This document shows, piece after piece, positions 35,501-50,320 of a stretch of 64,000 nt of DNA; the stretch's first letter is position 1, and the number at the start of each line of letters is the position of its first letter. This DNA comes from Paracentrotus lividus. Taxonomy: Eukaryota > Echinodermata > Echinoidea > Camarodonta > Echinidae. A model generated the notes under the pieces. That model was given only the letters and a program-made list of their open reading frames with translations, searched no databases and was not told where the DNA came from. Where the stretch lies: the NCBI GenBank assembly GCA_940671915.1, contig CALNVZ010003425.1, positions 36,761,936-36,825,935 of the forward strand, in the 5' to 3' direction. The position numbers and the translations under genes are program-made.

Positions 35501-38500
35501 AAATTAAAAAGACATTATTTTGGAAAAACGAACTATACAATCTTGTAGATTACATCGCATACTACTATTGTGCAAATTTTCGCGGCGCTCGCGCGATCGG
35601 CGGCCGAGATCTGAAGGGGGGGCCTAATCAGCCCCCCCCCGGCTGTGAGATGGCAAAAATAACCCGGCATTTTTAGGGTTAATGTACCGCGAGTATTACC
35701 ACGATTACAGTAAATGGCAGAATATGGTTTCCTTCATAGGATTTCATTGATAGCTCTTCACTCATAATTTTACTTATTTCACTTTTTTTTTTACTCACTC
35801 TACTTATATTCAACTTGGTTACACTTCATGAAACTAAACAGGTTTGATGTCATTGGAAAGCTTAGAACATCTAGGTCCAGAAAACACACAAGACAAAAAG
35901 GTGAAATTTTTTGTGACTTCTTCATCATTTTTGAGCAGACGGGTCACATAAGTATCAACAAATAGATGGTCAAGCATGCCAATACTTCAAGAGAGCTAGT
36001 CTTCTACATTACAGCACCAAATTACATGTATGATGATACAATGTACAATGGCATATGTTACAACCTTACCTGGCCACAAGCCTCAATCAAGAAATCTCCA
36101 AACGGTGAAATCGGATTCTGAAAAGAAATAATTTTTTATATAAAACATTACCAAAATTATCTTTGTACATGTAGTAACAGGGAAATCAGGTTATTGTTCA
36201 TATTGATAGGTACAATATACATGTAAGAGACACACATGTTTAAAATGTAGACTCATAGTACAAAACGAATGTATGTATGAAAACAAATTCAGCAAAGTTC
36301 CCATAGCAACCATTTTTTACACATGTAAAACATGGGTTTAGTTTGGTGGTTTTCTATGTCTGTCTGTCTTTGTGTCTCATTCTCCATCTCTTTCTCTTTC
36401 TCTCATAATCTCTGAATTGTTCTTTTTAGCATCCATCTAAGTGAACCTGAGTGGAATCTAAATAAGGTCATTCAGAGTCTTTTGAAACTGAGGCTCTCCT
36501 ATATACTTCCAATTGATAAAATAATTGATCACCAATGTATTTTTATTTGTCCAGTGGTAGATCAAGGATTTGAAAATAGAGGGGGCACCATGCAGGCCCA
36601 AAAAAGGGGTGAGAGGCCAAATTTTCAGATTTTAACTTGTACAGTAAATGAGTCATTTTAAAATTAAAGAGGGGGCACTCGTTCCCTGCACCCCCGCCTG
36701 GATCCGCCACTGATTTGTCTGGTTGTATGTATGTCTATTACTTTCTCACACAACCATGCTACCAGTCGATTAGAACCAACCGGATGCGCTAATTAAGAGT
36801 TGTTCTCCTATTATTACATAGCTATTACGCAGTTCCCATTGTGAAGTTGATCCGTAATGTATTTTATTTGTCTGCATGAATGTGTGTCTGTTTGTCTGTA
36901 TGTCTTACCTTTTTCAAAGAGTGGAACCGGATGAGATCGTTAAGTGTCTTGTGGACCTGGGGCTCTCCTACTACAACATACTTCCCATTGTGAAGTTGGT
37001 CTATCATGAAGTGTTTGCATCGATCTGAACCTCTGCAATACAAATTAATCTGCTCAGTCAGGTATGCGATGTCACAAAGACATATTTTGCAACAATCTGA
37101 ACTGCCTAATAAATAAATTTAAAGTTTTTCATGTAACTTTAAGTTCTATATGCTATATATTCAAGGTAAATAAATGTTTTATAAATTCTTTTTATTCAAC
37201 TTGTTCTATATGTAGCAGCTTTCCAGTTAAAATAAACCACTTTAGTAGCGATCCCTCATTGTTCAAATTTCCTCTCTAGCTGTTGTCATTAACCCAATGA
37301 GGAATGTGACCAAATATATTCGGGCTGAGGTCTAGGCTATAGGAAATGTGAGTTAAAGCAAAATTAGCTCGTCTCCAACAAGTTAATTACTTATATACTG
37401 ATTTTGTTTTTTTTTTAATGCCCCAAAAAACTGAAGAAGTATGGATCTTTCAAAAGACAACCTACTTTTAGACTATAAACAGATAATGAAATGTATGTTA
37501 TGAATACATAAAACATTTGCCACTTTACTTCAACTTTTTAAAAATATTTAAACCAAAACATACCTCAGAGAAAGGGAGTATCCGAAGCGGCTTTCACTGA
37601 CTCTGAGCAGATAGGATCCTAAAGGCTTAGTCTGTAGAAGCTCTTCAGCTTGTCTGTACAACAAAAACAATAATAGATATGAATTACATTTCATAGCACT
37701 TAGAAGTATAAAAAAACTTTCTATGCGTCTTTTATAGAACAAAAGTAGAGGTGTTGCATTTGAGTTGTAAAATTACTTTTAGTGTTGATGAGTTTGATCC
37801 CTGTCATTGACATTGACAGCAGCCTGATGCATATGGGCTCAAAAATTCTTCACTATAGTATAACAATTTCCATATTTTCAACAGGAGCATACATGCTTAG
37901 AAACACTAAAAATGCAAGATGAATAGCAGTAAGAGTTATGTACACTACATATCTTAACACCTGAATATTGTTGTATTTTTACATGAAAAGTGCCCTAGCG
38001 GCAAAATAGCCACAAGATAATTTAGGTATAAAATAACGGAATTTTAATACAACACTATTCACACCTCTTCATCTATCAATAAGATATCTCTAAAATAGTA
38101 GCAACAATACCAGTAATTTTCATTATACATGTAGGCGGAGGGTGTATCTGCTTTTAAAGGGGTCCTAAAACCATATGTTTCATGATGTATTCAAGTTGAT
38201 ACTTTGTTTATTAATGTATATTACAATTGTCTTTATATATCACGATTATATCATGTTGTGTTGGTTTGAATAAATGATAATATGAAATGAAATGAAATGT
38301 TTTGTACACGTGCGCCTCAAGCATTTAGATTCAAGAGGCTTTGCCACCTATAAGGGCTGTTATATCAATATTATTACTACATGAAATGGATTACTATGAA
38401 AGATGGAAGAGAGTATGCTGACCTGCGAGTAATGATACCATGGAACCATGGGTAGAAGGTACCACCATCTTTCTTGAGTTTGACGGACTGTGTCTCCTTG

Positions 38501-41500
38501 AACCACATGATGGAGGCAGACTTGGTTCCGACCCGTCCAAACCTACTATGGGATTGTTTCACAAACTCATCCTCCACTATCTCATCGTCATCGTCGTCGT
38601 CATCATCATCTTCGTCATCATCGTCTTCCTCTGGTGATGCAGCCTGTCAGGGAGATTAAAGCATGTTCAATATACTCTAAAGACAGTTTGTAATCTTCAG
38701 GTACACCACCCTTGCCAACAGCATGTTATCATATCAACATATAGAACCTTTAAATCAAAGCCTCAACTTTAATTCAAAAGTCTAGCAAGCAATAGAAAGA
38801 AAACTTTAAGCATATTTTAAGCTATTCTTATCTAATCAGTTACAAGTAATTGCAATTAATGCTTTTAACAATATACATGTTTTGGGGTTCAGTTGCGACA
38901 AATACTCTATTCCAATAAATTTCAGAGATGGGTCAATAACTTTGGGCTGGTCACACTTCACCAGGACACCGCCCGCTAGTTCTGATGCCCTAGATTAGGA
39001 GACCTTGTCAACATGATCTTCTATTGTAAAGCTGCAGAATGTTATTCTCATACTTCAAAGAGAACCTTAAAAAGCCATAGATGGCAGATGTAACTCTTTC
39101 CCACGCAACTCCTGGCCACATCATCTGCAAGTGTGGAAATTCTATCTCAACCAGCGTGGGCTTGTCATGGTACGAACATTGGTGGCGCATGTTTCATGAA
39201 ACACACGAATTATCTTTGTTCTTCTTACCTTTTCATCCTGTACCACTGGTTTGGGTTCCTGAATGATAGGAGCGTTGGCATCAAACGTTACTACACCAGT
39301 AGCATTGTAAATTTACTTTTCTTAGGATCAACCATTTTTACTTGCGTCTCTCACATGAACATGATGTTATGCACCACACCATTGCACCTTAAAGTAGGCA
39401 GAGTTTCGGTTGTCATGGTGTATCGTGGAACATGAGAATTGTCTTGATTCTTCTTACCTTATCATCCTCTACCACTGGTTCCGGTTCTTGGATGATAGGA
39501 GCATTGGCATCAAACAGTACCACACCGGTAGCATTGTGAAGCTTCTCAACAAACTCTACAACACACAGAGAAAAGGAGGTTTAAGATTGTGCTCTATTGT
39601 GCATTTTAATTTTCAACTCAAAATATAGAGTTTGTACATCATGTGGAACAACTCATAATTCATTGAACTAAAGTTTGTAATTCAACCTTTCATTATCAAT
39701 CTCCATATTCATAGTATTCTTCATACCTGGTTTATAGGAATAAGATTTTCGATAGCTTCTCTTAGAAACATGCTTAGTTCTTTTTATAAACATTTGAAAT
39801 ATATGTTTTATGCTTTCGTTATATTAAAGTTGTCCCCTGGGCCCTTGTTGCATAGAAATTTACTATTATAATAACTTTGCCATCGATGGCAACTTCCATG
39901 ATAACGTTGCTCAACAGCCAATCAAAATGCAGTATTTCATTTCATGAAAGTTACCATTGATGGCAAAGTTACAATAATAGTAACTTTTTATGCAACAAGA
40001 CCCAGGTTACCCTTTTGGAAATCATCACAAAATTATTCTTACCATGAGGAATCATCTTATCTTTCTGGAGCATGGACATCATGTTGTTAGTCTGTTTTAG
40101 ACTGAGAGCTTCTAGACTGGCCAAGAATGCCTCCGTTTCAGCCCTCTCTTTGGCAGCCTTCTCCATGAGCCTTCTAAATAGACGCCTCGCTAGGAACCCA
40201 CGCACCACTGTAAAAATAGCAGACAGTTAAATTTGATAGTCAATGATTAAGGTGGTGTGGCCAAGGAACTTGCACAGATTTATTCCAGCATTTAGTTTTA
40301 GGCAACTTACCAACAGATAAAGCCGTGGCCTGCTGCATAAATGCCACACCGCGGCCTCTTAAACCAGATTTACTAATCCCCTCCTATTACATGTAAGTCA
40401 ATGGAAGAATAATAGGGGATCAGTATATCCGACATATCATCCTTTTGTGCGGTATTCAAGCAGCGGGCTGTGGCTTTATCTTTTTGTAATTTGCATTATT
40501 GTACTACACCAATGTTTCACTAGAGAATACTTTTAGATGGTAAACATGTTACTGGGCATCTCATATACAGACCATGTGACCTATGAAGAGGTACGCAGAA
40601 GAGTGCGCGATCACATGAAAAATTACAATGATCTGCTTTCCACTATAAAGAAGAGGAAGCTTAAATGGTATGGCCATGTAACAAGATCAAGTGGCCTTTC
40701 CAAAACCATCCTACAAGGAACTGTTCAGGGGAAGAGGAAAAGAGGAAGACAAAGGAAAAGATGGACTGACAATATTACAGAGTGGACTAATCTCTCATTC
40801 CTCCAAAGCCAGGCCCTCGCCCACAACCGGGATACATGGGAGGAATATGGTATACCGTTCTCTCAAGCAGTGCCCCTATGATCCAGGAGGGTTATGGGCG
40901 CAGTAAGCAGTAAATAATAAACATGTTAAGAAGATAACTTACATCTAGTGAGATGGATAGCTGATGCCCCCATTTGTCTCATCTTATCTTCTAACTGGTC
41001 CTGATGATAGTACTTCAAAAACAGCTTGGTCTTCCTGTATCATCATAATAATACAACTCTAAGTTGGGACAAACCTACTTCGATATTTCTAATGGATTAT
41101 AATTTTTAGAATGTACATGTACTACTATACCTAAAGGAGTCAGATTCACCTATGAATTTTGCTATTATCTGGCCTTTTCTACGAACTACATGTATTGATT
41201 TAAAAAAAAACAATAATAATGGTTCAATATTCAATATCATATTATATGTCATATTGTTACTGTTAAAAAAATTAAATTGAATTCAACATTGGTTACAATA
41301 CCTTACATGTACTTCAATACATACATGTACAATGTACCCCATACACCTTCTGTCTTGGCTTATTGCAGGTAACCAAAAACTTTTTGTGAGAAACAGAGCT
41401 TGAATCTACCTGCCGGACATGATGTCTCAAATGGTTAGAGTGTCCGTAGGTAGCTCACCTTACCATATCTTATCAGGAGGTCTAGAGTTTTATTCCTGGC

Positions 41501-44500
41501 TGAACCATACCAAAGACTTACAAAAATGTTACCTATAGCTGCCTTCAAGCAAGGCACTTGGGATGATCATAACATACCATATTGTACAGAGCCCATGGGT
41601 AGAACAGTTGCCAGAAGTGGCTACTCTGGACAAACCAAACAATATTATAATTATAATCATTATAATCATTATAGTGAAATAAAAAAGATGTTTTGGACTC
41701 ACCCTACTTTCCAGTCCTTGAGTTGGATGGTTTCTAGGATCTTGATGCATCCTCTCTTATCAGTAGCCAACTTAGGACTTAGAGCAAGTACATTATACCT
41801 GAAACACAAGAATAATAACAATAATGATTATCACTTAGAGTGAGTATATTATACCTTGACAGCAACAGAAACACCAATAAGTTTATAGAACAAGTACATC
41901 ATACCCGAACAAGAACAATAACAAGAAAGATCATCACAATCAAATCATCATCATAGTCACATAACATCATGGTATTCTCATTCAAATATAATCTTCAAGG
42001 CAGTCAACTGAAGGATTCTTTATTACAGGCTACATGTATGTAAGCTGTAAGCTTATGTTCATTAGATTTGTATTCTAACATCAATACAAATCATAATGTC
42101 ATGAAAATATTGGCTTCTATGTACATGTACCTGAAACATAACAATGACAATATTGATTATCATTTAGATTGAGCAAATTATACCTGAAATACTTGTAATA
42201 CAAAGATTATCATTTAGAGCGAGCATATATATCTTGACAGCCACAAAAACAACAAAAAAGTTTATAAAGCAAGTACATTATACCTAATGTCGGCCAAGCT
42301 TTTTATGTGCAACTTCCTAGTCTTACCTCTTGACAAAATCGGCAAACTGTGGTCTGATTGCGTAGCCTAAGCGTCTGATCTTAGTCGTCTCCAGCATACC
42401 AGTGTACCTCAGCTAAGAGACAGTATTATTGGAGGAAAAAAGTATTGTTTTCAAATCAAGTGGTAGATAAAAATTGTTATGGTCTAATGTTGTAATTTCA
42501 GTTGAAGTTTAGGCCTACATTTAAGGACGTTGCACAGCTTTGTTTCTGCGCATCTTGACCGCGCATCCTGGGCGCACATTATTTACTACGTCACAATGGA
42601 AAAATATACAGCGCTCATGGGCGATCCAGCGTTCAAAGAGTTAAAAGAAATGAACTTTATAAATATGTTATTTATTCCTTCTTTTTGTTCATTATTTACC
42701 TACTTGCAGAGATATGTAAAGCATTTATGTTGGTGCATGTTCGTGTTATTCTAGAGATTGCGATGGATATGAAATGAATTGTAAATGTTTGGGAGCAGGA
42801 TTTTGAATAAGTTGAAAATTAGATAGAGTTTTCACATTTTTGAGTATTTTTGGCACGTTTCGGTGGTTTTCAAGTCGACTCGCCACTATTACAGCGCCGA
42901 TATTTTGAAAACGAGCACATGGACCCCCATTTTTTAATGTTCCTACTCTTTTAGTTTATATTCCTCTACAACTTGGCAAATTTTGACGAAATTGACATGG
43001 ATTTTGAATGTTCGAGAGCATGATTTTTAATCAAGTGTAATATAGGTTGGATTCTCAGACTTGTTGGACGTTTTCGGCGCGTTTTTGTGGTTTTCAAGCC
43101 AATTTGCAACTATTCGGGCTCCGATTGCTTAAAACGAGCACATGGACCCCATTTTTGAACGTTTCTACCCATCGAGTATGTATTCCTCTACAACTTTGCA
43201 AATTTTTATGAAAATGACATGGATTTTGAATGTTTGGGAGCATAATTTTGAATCACGTGTAATTTAGAGTGGATTTTCGCGCTTTTTGGACGTTTTCAGC
43301 GCGTTTTTGTCACTTTTCAAGCCGATTTGCGAGTATTCGGGTGCCGATGGTTCGAATACGAGCACATGGACCCCCCTTTTTTTAAAGTTTCTACATATTA
43401 ATGATGAATCCATCTACAACTTTGCAAAATTTGATGAGACTGTCATGGTTTTTATAAAAAGTGCACCTTAAACTATACTTTTTTATTTTCTTGTAGATTC
43501 CAAGCCTCTAAGATATGGTTTTTGCCATTTTAAGCACCATTTTTGCCACATGAGGGCGCTGCTGAACAAAAATAAGTACAAATGTGCCAGTTTAAACAGT
43601 GTCCCCATCTTTGGTATAAACTTCGTAACAAATCAGGAAGGTTTGATAAAGTTTGATACGGTTTTGACAAAGTAATGATGGTTTTAACTCGTTTGTTGCA
43701 ATCGCGAGGTCTAACAGAGGCCAATTTCTTGAATTATGCGTATTTTACATGCCATCCAAATATGGCAACTTCAAAGTCCCGTAGCAAAAAATCAAGCACA
43801 TGAACCTATATTATTTTTTGCATTTTTGGCATACATAGATACCAAAGTAACTCTGTGCAAAATTTGGTGAAAATGACATGGAATTCGTTTCAACTGTGCA
43901 ACGTCCTTAAATAGATATTCAGTGTATAAATGCAAGAAACAAAATTATTTAATTACTTAAGTTTCTATGATTTTGTTGTCATTTTTATTTTTATGAATTC
44001 AATTATAATGTAAGGCTCGCTTTCGACTCTGGCCCTCATGGCATGAAAAGGATTACCCTGCTTTTGATGTGCAACTAATCGCTTCTGTTACAGTCCTCTT
44101 CCCTACCTTGTAGATATTCTGAATGAAGCCTCATCCATGTAAGCATAAGTAATCACTATATAACTGGTATATAAGATAAACTAGATGAAAAAAATAGGCT
44201 TACATGTGTGCATTTGTATATATTACATACATTGTGTTTAATCTATGTTAATTAGTTTATTACAAATGTGTTGAATACATTAGAACCCATCATAACTTCA
44301 TAATTCCACTGACCTGAGCAGTGACATATTTATCATCAAAGTTCCTTGCTGATTTGGTAGTGTTTGGTTTGACGCATCTCACAAAGTGAGGGTTGGACAT
44401 GTTAAGAAGCTCCATCAGGATAGCAAGTGATGTCTGTCAGATTAAAGAGAGATTGGTGATGAATATTAATTTCTCAGCTGCATGTTAGAATATGTTACCA

Positions 44501-47500
44501 GAAGCACATTTGTAAAATTGTTTTCCTACAAACACATTGGCCAGTATTCTCGAAAGCAGCGTAAAGTTACGCCTAGCTTAAGTCTGTGGTTTAACTATGG
44601 TAGAATGTACAATCCGGGACAGTAGATGTTCAATTTTAAATTTTTGGTACTGAAACTATTAAAAACTGCCTGGGAATGATAAGTACACAAGTTGTCCTAA
44701 CCAGCAAGATTCCAGATTGGCTAACCATAGTTAAACCTCAGAGTTGGATTCCCTAAGAATCATATATACAATTATATATGATCATTTAAAATAATCAGGT
44801 ATAATACAAATCAAACAGAAGAATAGGAAAAAGGAATTAAGAAGAAGAAGAAGACCTCAGATTTAGCTATGGCTTTGTGAATAAGGGCCATTACATACAA
44901 TCGTAAATATTCATTTTCTTGTTAATGCTGGTGGTAGTGTATTTGAAAAACAAGCACTGCTTGTATCATGTTTGTAGATTATTTTCCAGTGTTCACCCAT
45001 TATTCTAAAAGTCATTAGAGAAAATCTACTTTTTCACCTCATATTAAAGGGCCCAGCAACTGTTGGAAACTGTTGACGCCATCTATATTTTCCATTTACA
45101 CATAAATACAGTTCAATCCCACACGCGATGCGTTGGACTAATGCACCACATGTGTTACAAGTGTAGTGTACGGTACAGTTGAATGGGAGAAGAGATGTGT
45201 TAACCAGAGTTTTTGCTTCCCTTGAATGTCACATCAAAGGATAACGTAATTTCAGCTGTATGCATGTGAAGTATGTTGCCACAGATCACTTTTAAAACTG
45301 ATTTCCTACAAACACATTATTTAATTACATTTACACATTCAAGTTACCTTGAACTGTGCTCCAACAGTGATCTTCTTGACTGTACCCTTGGGGGCACCTC
45401 TCTGTAACATAAAAAACCACATCAATTATGGTATTATCGCAGTAGCGGATCCAGAATGGGCTCTGACAAAGGATTCTATCAGCGAGCATAATATTGCCAC
45501 TTATATTCCCAGTTTTTGCTCCGATAAAATGCTTTGCAGAGCTGATGCTGGCTTCGCACCTGTATTGGACATTAGGCTAGGATTGATAGTAGAAATTTTC
45601 TCATACAAATAATTTAGAGTAAACAGATGAACCGCGTATATCAGTTTTTCTTCATATTTCAATAAATATAGATAACAAGAACATACATGTATCTGTAGGC
45701 CTCAATATCATGATCTGAGATCTCTAACGACACTCCACAAAGGATGAAACAAACTGCAAAGAGCAAATATTTTTCTTCTATCTCTGTATTGAATCGTAAA
45801 AAGATCAGCTTAAGCATCCCAATATGTTTAGACAGTTTAGAACTCATCTCACTACAAAAATTTTATAGCAGAGATATCAATATTTACCTTAAAGCCTATT
45901 AGCCCATGGGCACACAAGACATGAATTGGCCAAAAATAGGCATTATAGGCTCCTACCCTCACTCTTTACTCCATGAAATTGAATCATAGAGCACTTCAAA
46001 TCATGCAAAATCACATATTTCAGCAAATGCTAGTAATTAACTTTATTGGTGAGCCTTTAAATGTTTTTTTTTTTTTATTTTTTTATTTTTATATTTCATT
46101 TCTACTTTCCTCAGTGATTCTTTTTTTTTTCTTTTTTCTTCACTTTGTCTCTCCCACTTGAGTGATTTCCTTGATCTCTTCTTGCTCAGTCTATTCTGGA
46201 GCGCTAAAGTTCCTGTTCTTGTGATAGTGCCTAGAAAATAAATCCAAACATGAAATTTACATTCATATGATATAATACATGTACAGTCCATATCAATAAT
46301 AAAAACACTACAAGCAGGAAACTTTTTTTTTATAGTATGAAGATTAATCCCAACCTGCTAATGTTTGGGATTTAAAAAAAAAACAGACTTTCTTTTGCAT
46401 TTCCCCTATCTCATTTGGTGATGTACATCTTAAGAAATTTTCTACAATCCTTTATGCGCCTGTACATATCTATGTTATTGTGTAGGATTCAAACACAATT
46501 GCCCATGCTGACCAGACTCACAAGTGCTAGGAACAAATGGTTTGTGCAATTGTGATTTTTCTGCATCATTTTTCCCCCATCTCATTTGGTGATGTACATC
46601 ATGGGATATGATAGTTTTCTTCAATCAAGAAAAATCTATTTTGTGCCTGTAGGTGCTATATTATTGGGTAGGATTCAAACACGATGACCCATACTGACCA
46701 GACTCAGAAGTGCTAGGAACAAATGGTTAGTTTAATTGTGATTTTTCCTAGTCGTATAAAATTCAGCTTAACATTTGTTTCACAAAAGCTAATTATACAA
46801 TTAAATTTATCAGGAAGAAAAACGGTTCAGCCTTAATTTCATACAACAATTGCATATCGCTTGAGGAGATTTCATGCCTAAATTACATGTATTTGATAGT
46901 AGATCTTATTTGATTTGAAATGGTTTATTAGGAAAAAAAATTGTTTTGAATTAAGCTACCAAAGGAGGCTGTGCTTCTGGTATCATAGTCCAGTGCTCAG
47001 ATAACATATCTTCAACCAAAAACCACAATACCAGTATACACAAGCTCTTCTAGAATATTCAAGGTCATACATATGTCAAGAAACTTCTTCCATGCAAACA
47101 TATATCAACATCATCACATAAATATACTGTTATCAACAGCCAGAGTTGGCTACCAGCAGTCTCATCACATGGATACCCATGATGCAAAAGAAGAAGTGGC
47201 AGATCACAGGAGGACCCATCCAATTTTTTGAAAACTACTCATCGACTATACTCACTGATCTTTCTACTCTTTTGCCTAATGGGATCGCCTGGATTCAGTA
47301 CTTAATTATATAGGTAGAGTCTAATTCAGCGTTGGTATCACTTTCAGATTCTAGTACCCCTAAGAAACAGTACATGGTACAATCTCAAACATTTGGCGTT
47401 GACCCCCCCCTTAGGTTACAAATTTTTCAGACTGCCCCCCCCCCCACCAATATTCAAAACCTAGATCCATCACATGTGAGTGTGGTAGAACAGAGGACTT

Positions 47501-49892
47501 ATGCACCAGTAGACATTAAAAACTGCATAACTTGAGTATTCACACAAGGTCTTAGCAATTTTGTAAACCTGGTACATGTAGGTTCAAATAGATGGCGTGT
47601 AGGTGTATTGAACTTAAGTTATCTCAAAGAAAAACACACATATACTTGTTTTTACTCCACTTGTCATAAAATAAATAGGCTCAGCTGTTTGAAATCAAGC
47701 CAATATTTCAATCAAACTGATACAAATCAAATGCATCTTAACGAAACAGATAAACAACCAACCTCGGAAGATACGTGCAAGAAGATCATTGCTGCTGTTC
47801 TGCAACATGGTCGTAACTCCATTTGGAAGTGTATCCCTGTTCTTGTTTAAGAAACCAGTTGCATCATAGGACACCTGAAACATACACATGCAAATTAGTT
47901 TTGCTTTGTCATGCATTGTAAATGTATCTTCATATAATACAGTGTAGCTGTGATTTACAAAATGATGATTTATTTCATTTACTAATAATATTATTACATT
48001 TATCATCATAACTCATACCATTGTTATGGTTGATATCAGGTATTATCACAATATACAAGTATGTTGTTGTTGTTGTTGTTTTTATATTTTACGGCGCTTT
48101 CATTCATTATATGAATATTTACGTATTTACGTAGATAGATGGATGAATATAGAAATGTAGATTTAATATACACATAAATACACACATTATAATATAACAC
48201 TTGTAGTTGATTAGTAAAACAAGAACAAAGATAAATATGTTTTATGAAGAAAATCTAAAGAAGTTCCACTGGACAAGAATCAGTTTGAATTTAACCTTTT
48301 CAGTGCATGAGCAAGTTAGTTTAATTGCCAGAATTTTAAGATGAAGTACAGCTTTTAGAGGGTCAGTAGGAATTGTGTACACAAAGATCTTTCTGTCAGC
48401 CATGAACCTAAACCTGTGCATCAGATTACTAGAATTCTACAACCGACTTTTTTTTAAATTATGATACGTCATAATTTTGGACAAAGAAAAGTTTGCATTT
48501 GTTCTTGAAATCCTACACAAGCTCATGAATAACACATTTCTCTAGTCGAAGTAGACATATCATGAAATGTTGAACAAGATGAACACCATAACACATACAT
48601 GTATTTCTGAATTTGACAATGCCTTAAGAGATCATAATGTAATTTTCATGGTACATGTAGCTAAATTGCTTTGTAAACATGCATTTCTTTAAATATTTGA
48701 ATGCTTACTGATGTTTGAGAGACCAATTGAAGAAAGAAGATATATTAGAAAGCCACCACCATTTATAACAGAGCTTGAGAAAGAGAGAAATGGAGTGAAA
48801 TTTGTTTCAGAAGTAATATTCATATTCATTAAAATGTAGCACTGAGAAGATAGAAAAAAGTCCACAATAACTTTCAATGAAGCTTGAGAATAAAAAAAAT
48901 TATATGAATTTTGCTTAAGAAAATAGAAGCCATTTATCAAAATATAGATGCTTACTAAACATTGAAACTGATGAAAGATATATGACAGAAGAAAGCCCAC
49001 CAGAAAGAAAATGATTTATACCCCTTTGGAAAAGAAGGAATGAAAATTTTAACAGATACATATTGGAAAGCATTGTGAATTTCCCTGCAAAGGGATCAAA
49101 GTTTCATTTATTTGAATCAATATTGATAAAAAAGAAAAAAAGAAAATGAATGTTCGCATACAGGTATGCAAGTTACATGTACATGTATATAGCCTACTAT
49201 TTGCTATGGCAATGATCTCTTACTCTGCCTGCATATCTGATTAATGAAAACAAAATTGTCCACTTTTGGAATGGTACAATAATATGGAATGAATGCTTAC
49301 ATATACACTAGTCGTGGAAATAGGTTTTATGTGCCTGCGCAGTGATAACTTTGGGATTTGTTTGAAAGAAAATATAATGATGCGCTCTTTGGAATGCGAT
49401 AACAACATAGAATGAATATTGATACTGGTTGTCATAGAAACATGTTCCTTACCCTTCCTGCATAGTGATCAATACTGAAGGTGTTACTGGTTGAGATCTT
49501 AGCCTTGATGTAATGATGATTACGAGCAAAGTTCTTGTTCATCTTCTCCACCAGGCTGTGATCGTTACCCTATATATATAACAACATGGTGAATTGAAAC
49601 CCTATCAGCAAGTATCTTACTCCGATCCAAAGACCGTCAAATAATTTAAGTTTGATATTAAAAGGAAAATAAAAAAATGGTGAAAGAGAATAGAAATTAA
49701 AGAAGAAAAATTAATAGTGACAAAAAAATAAAGACCAAGACTACATTGTAACATTTGACTGGTTTAAACATCCTGTATAATAGTAAAAATAGTACTTCAT
49801 ACAGGATGCAGAGAAAGCAGTGACCCCCTCCCCCTCCCCCAAACTACAACATGGAATCACCCTTATCCTTCTTCAAACTGTAGGGCCTGTAC

Positions 49893-49932
<40 letters not shown>

Positions 49933-50065
49933 GTACATATACCTGAAGATCTCTTACAGGTTTATATCTTCTGAAGAAGACGGAGGTACTTGTCCGTCGA
50001 AAATTTGAGATTGAAAAATCTAATAAATTGGCGAAATTGCATTACTGGACTACTTTTTGTTTCTT

Positions 50066-50103
<38 letters not shown>

Positions 50104-50282
50104 TACTAAAACGGGCCTTAAGGGGAACTGAGAAGAATAGCTTTATTCAGTCAGCATTCCCTTAGCGACTTTCTATAGGCGAAAAATTCCCTTTACGACC
50201 AATTCTATAGGGTTAGGGATAGGGTTAGTTGGGGCGATATAAAGAGGAAACAAAGAAATTCGCCTTAAGGACGAAAATAGGT

Positions 50283-50320
<38 letters not shown>

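Noticed and set aside
39229..39312. An alternative cassette exon of the myosin
   Set aside because: An in-frame TAA directly upstream with no intervening AG leaves no in-phase acceptor, so it was called a decayed duplicate.
47332..47535. 67-codon + strand frame
   Set aside because: It crosses C homopolymers and has no recognisable motif; it lies in the intron between myosin exons 8 and 9.
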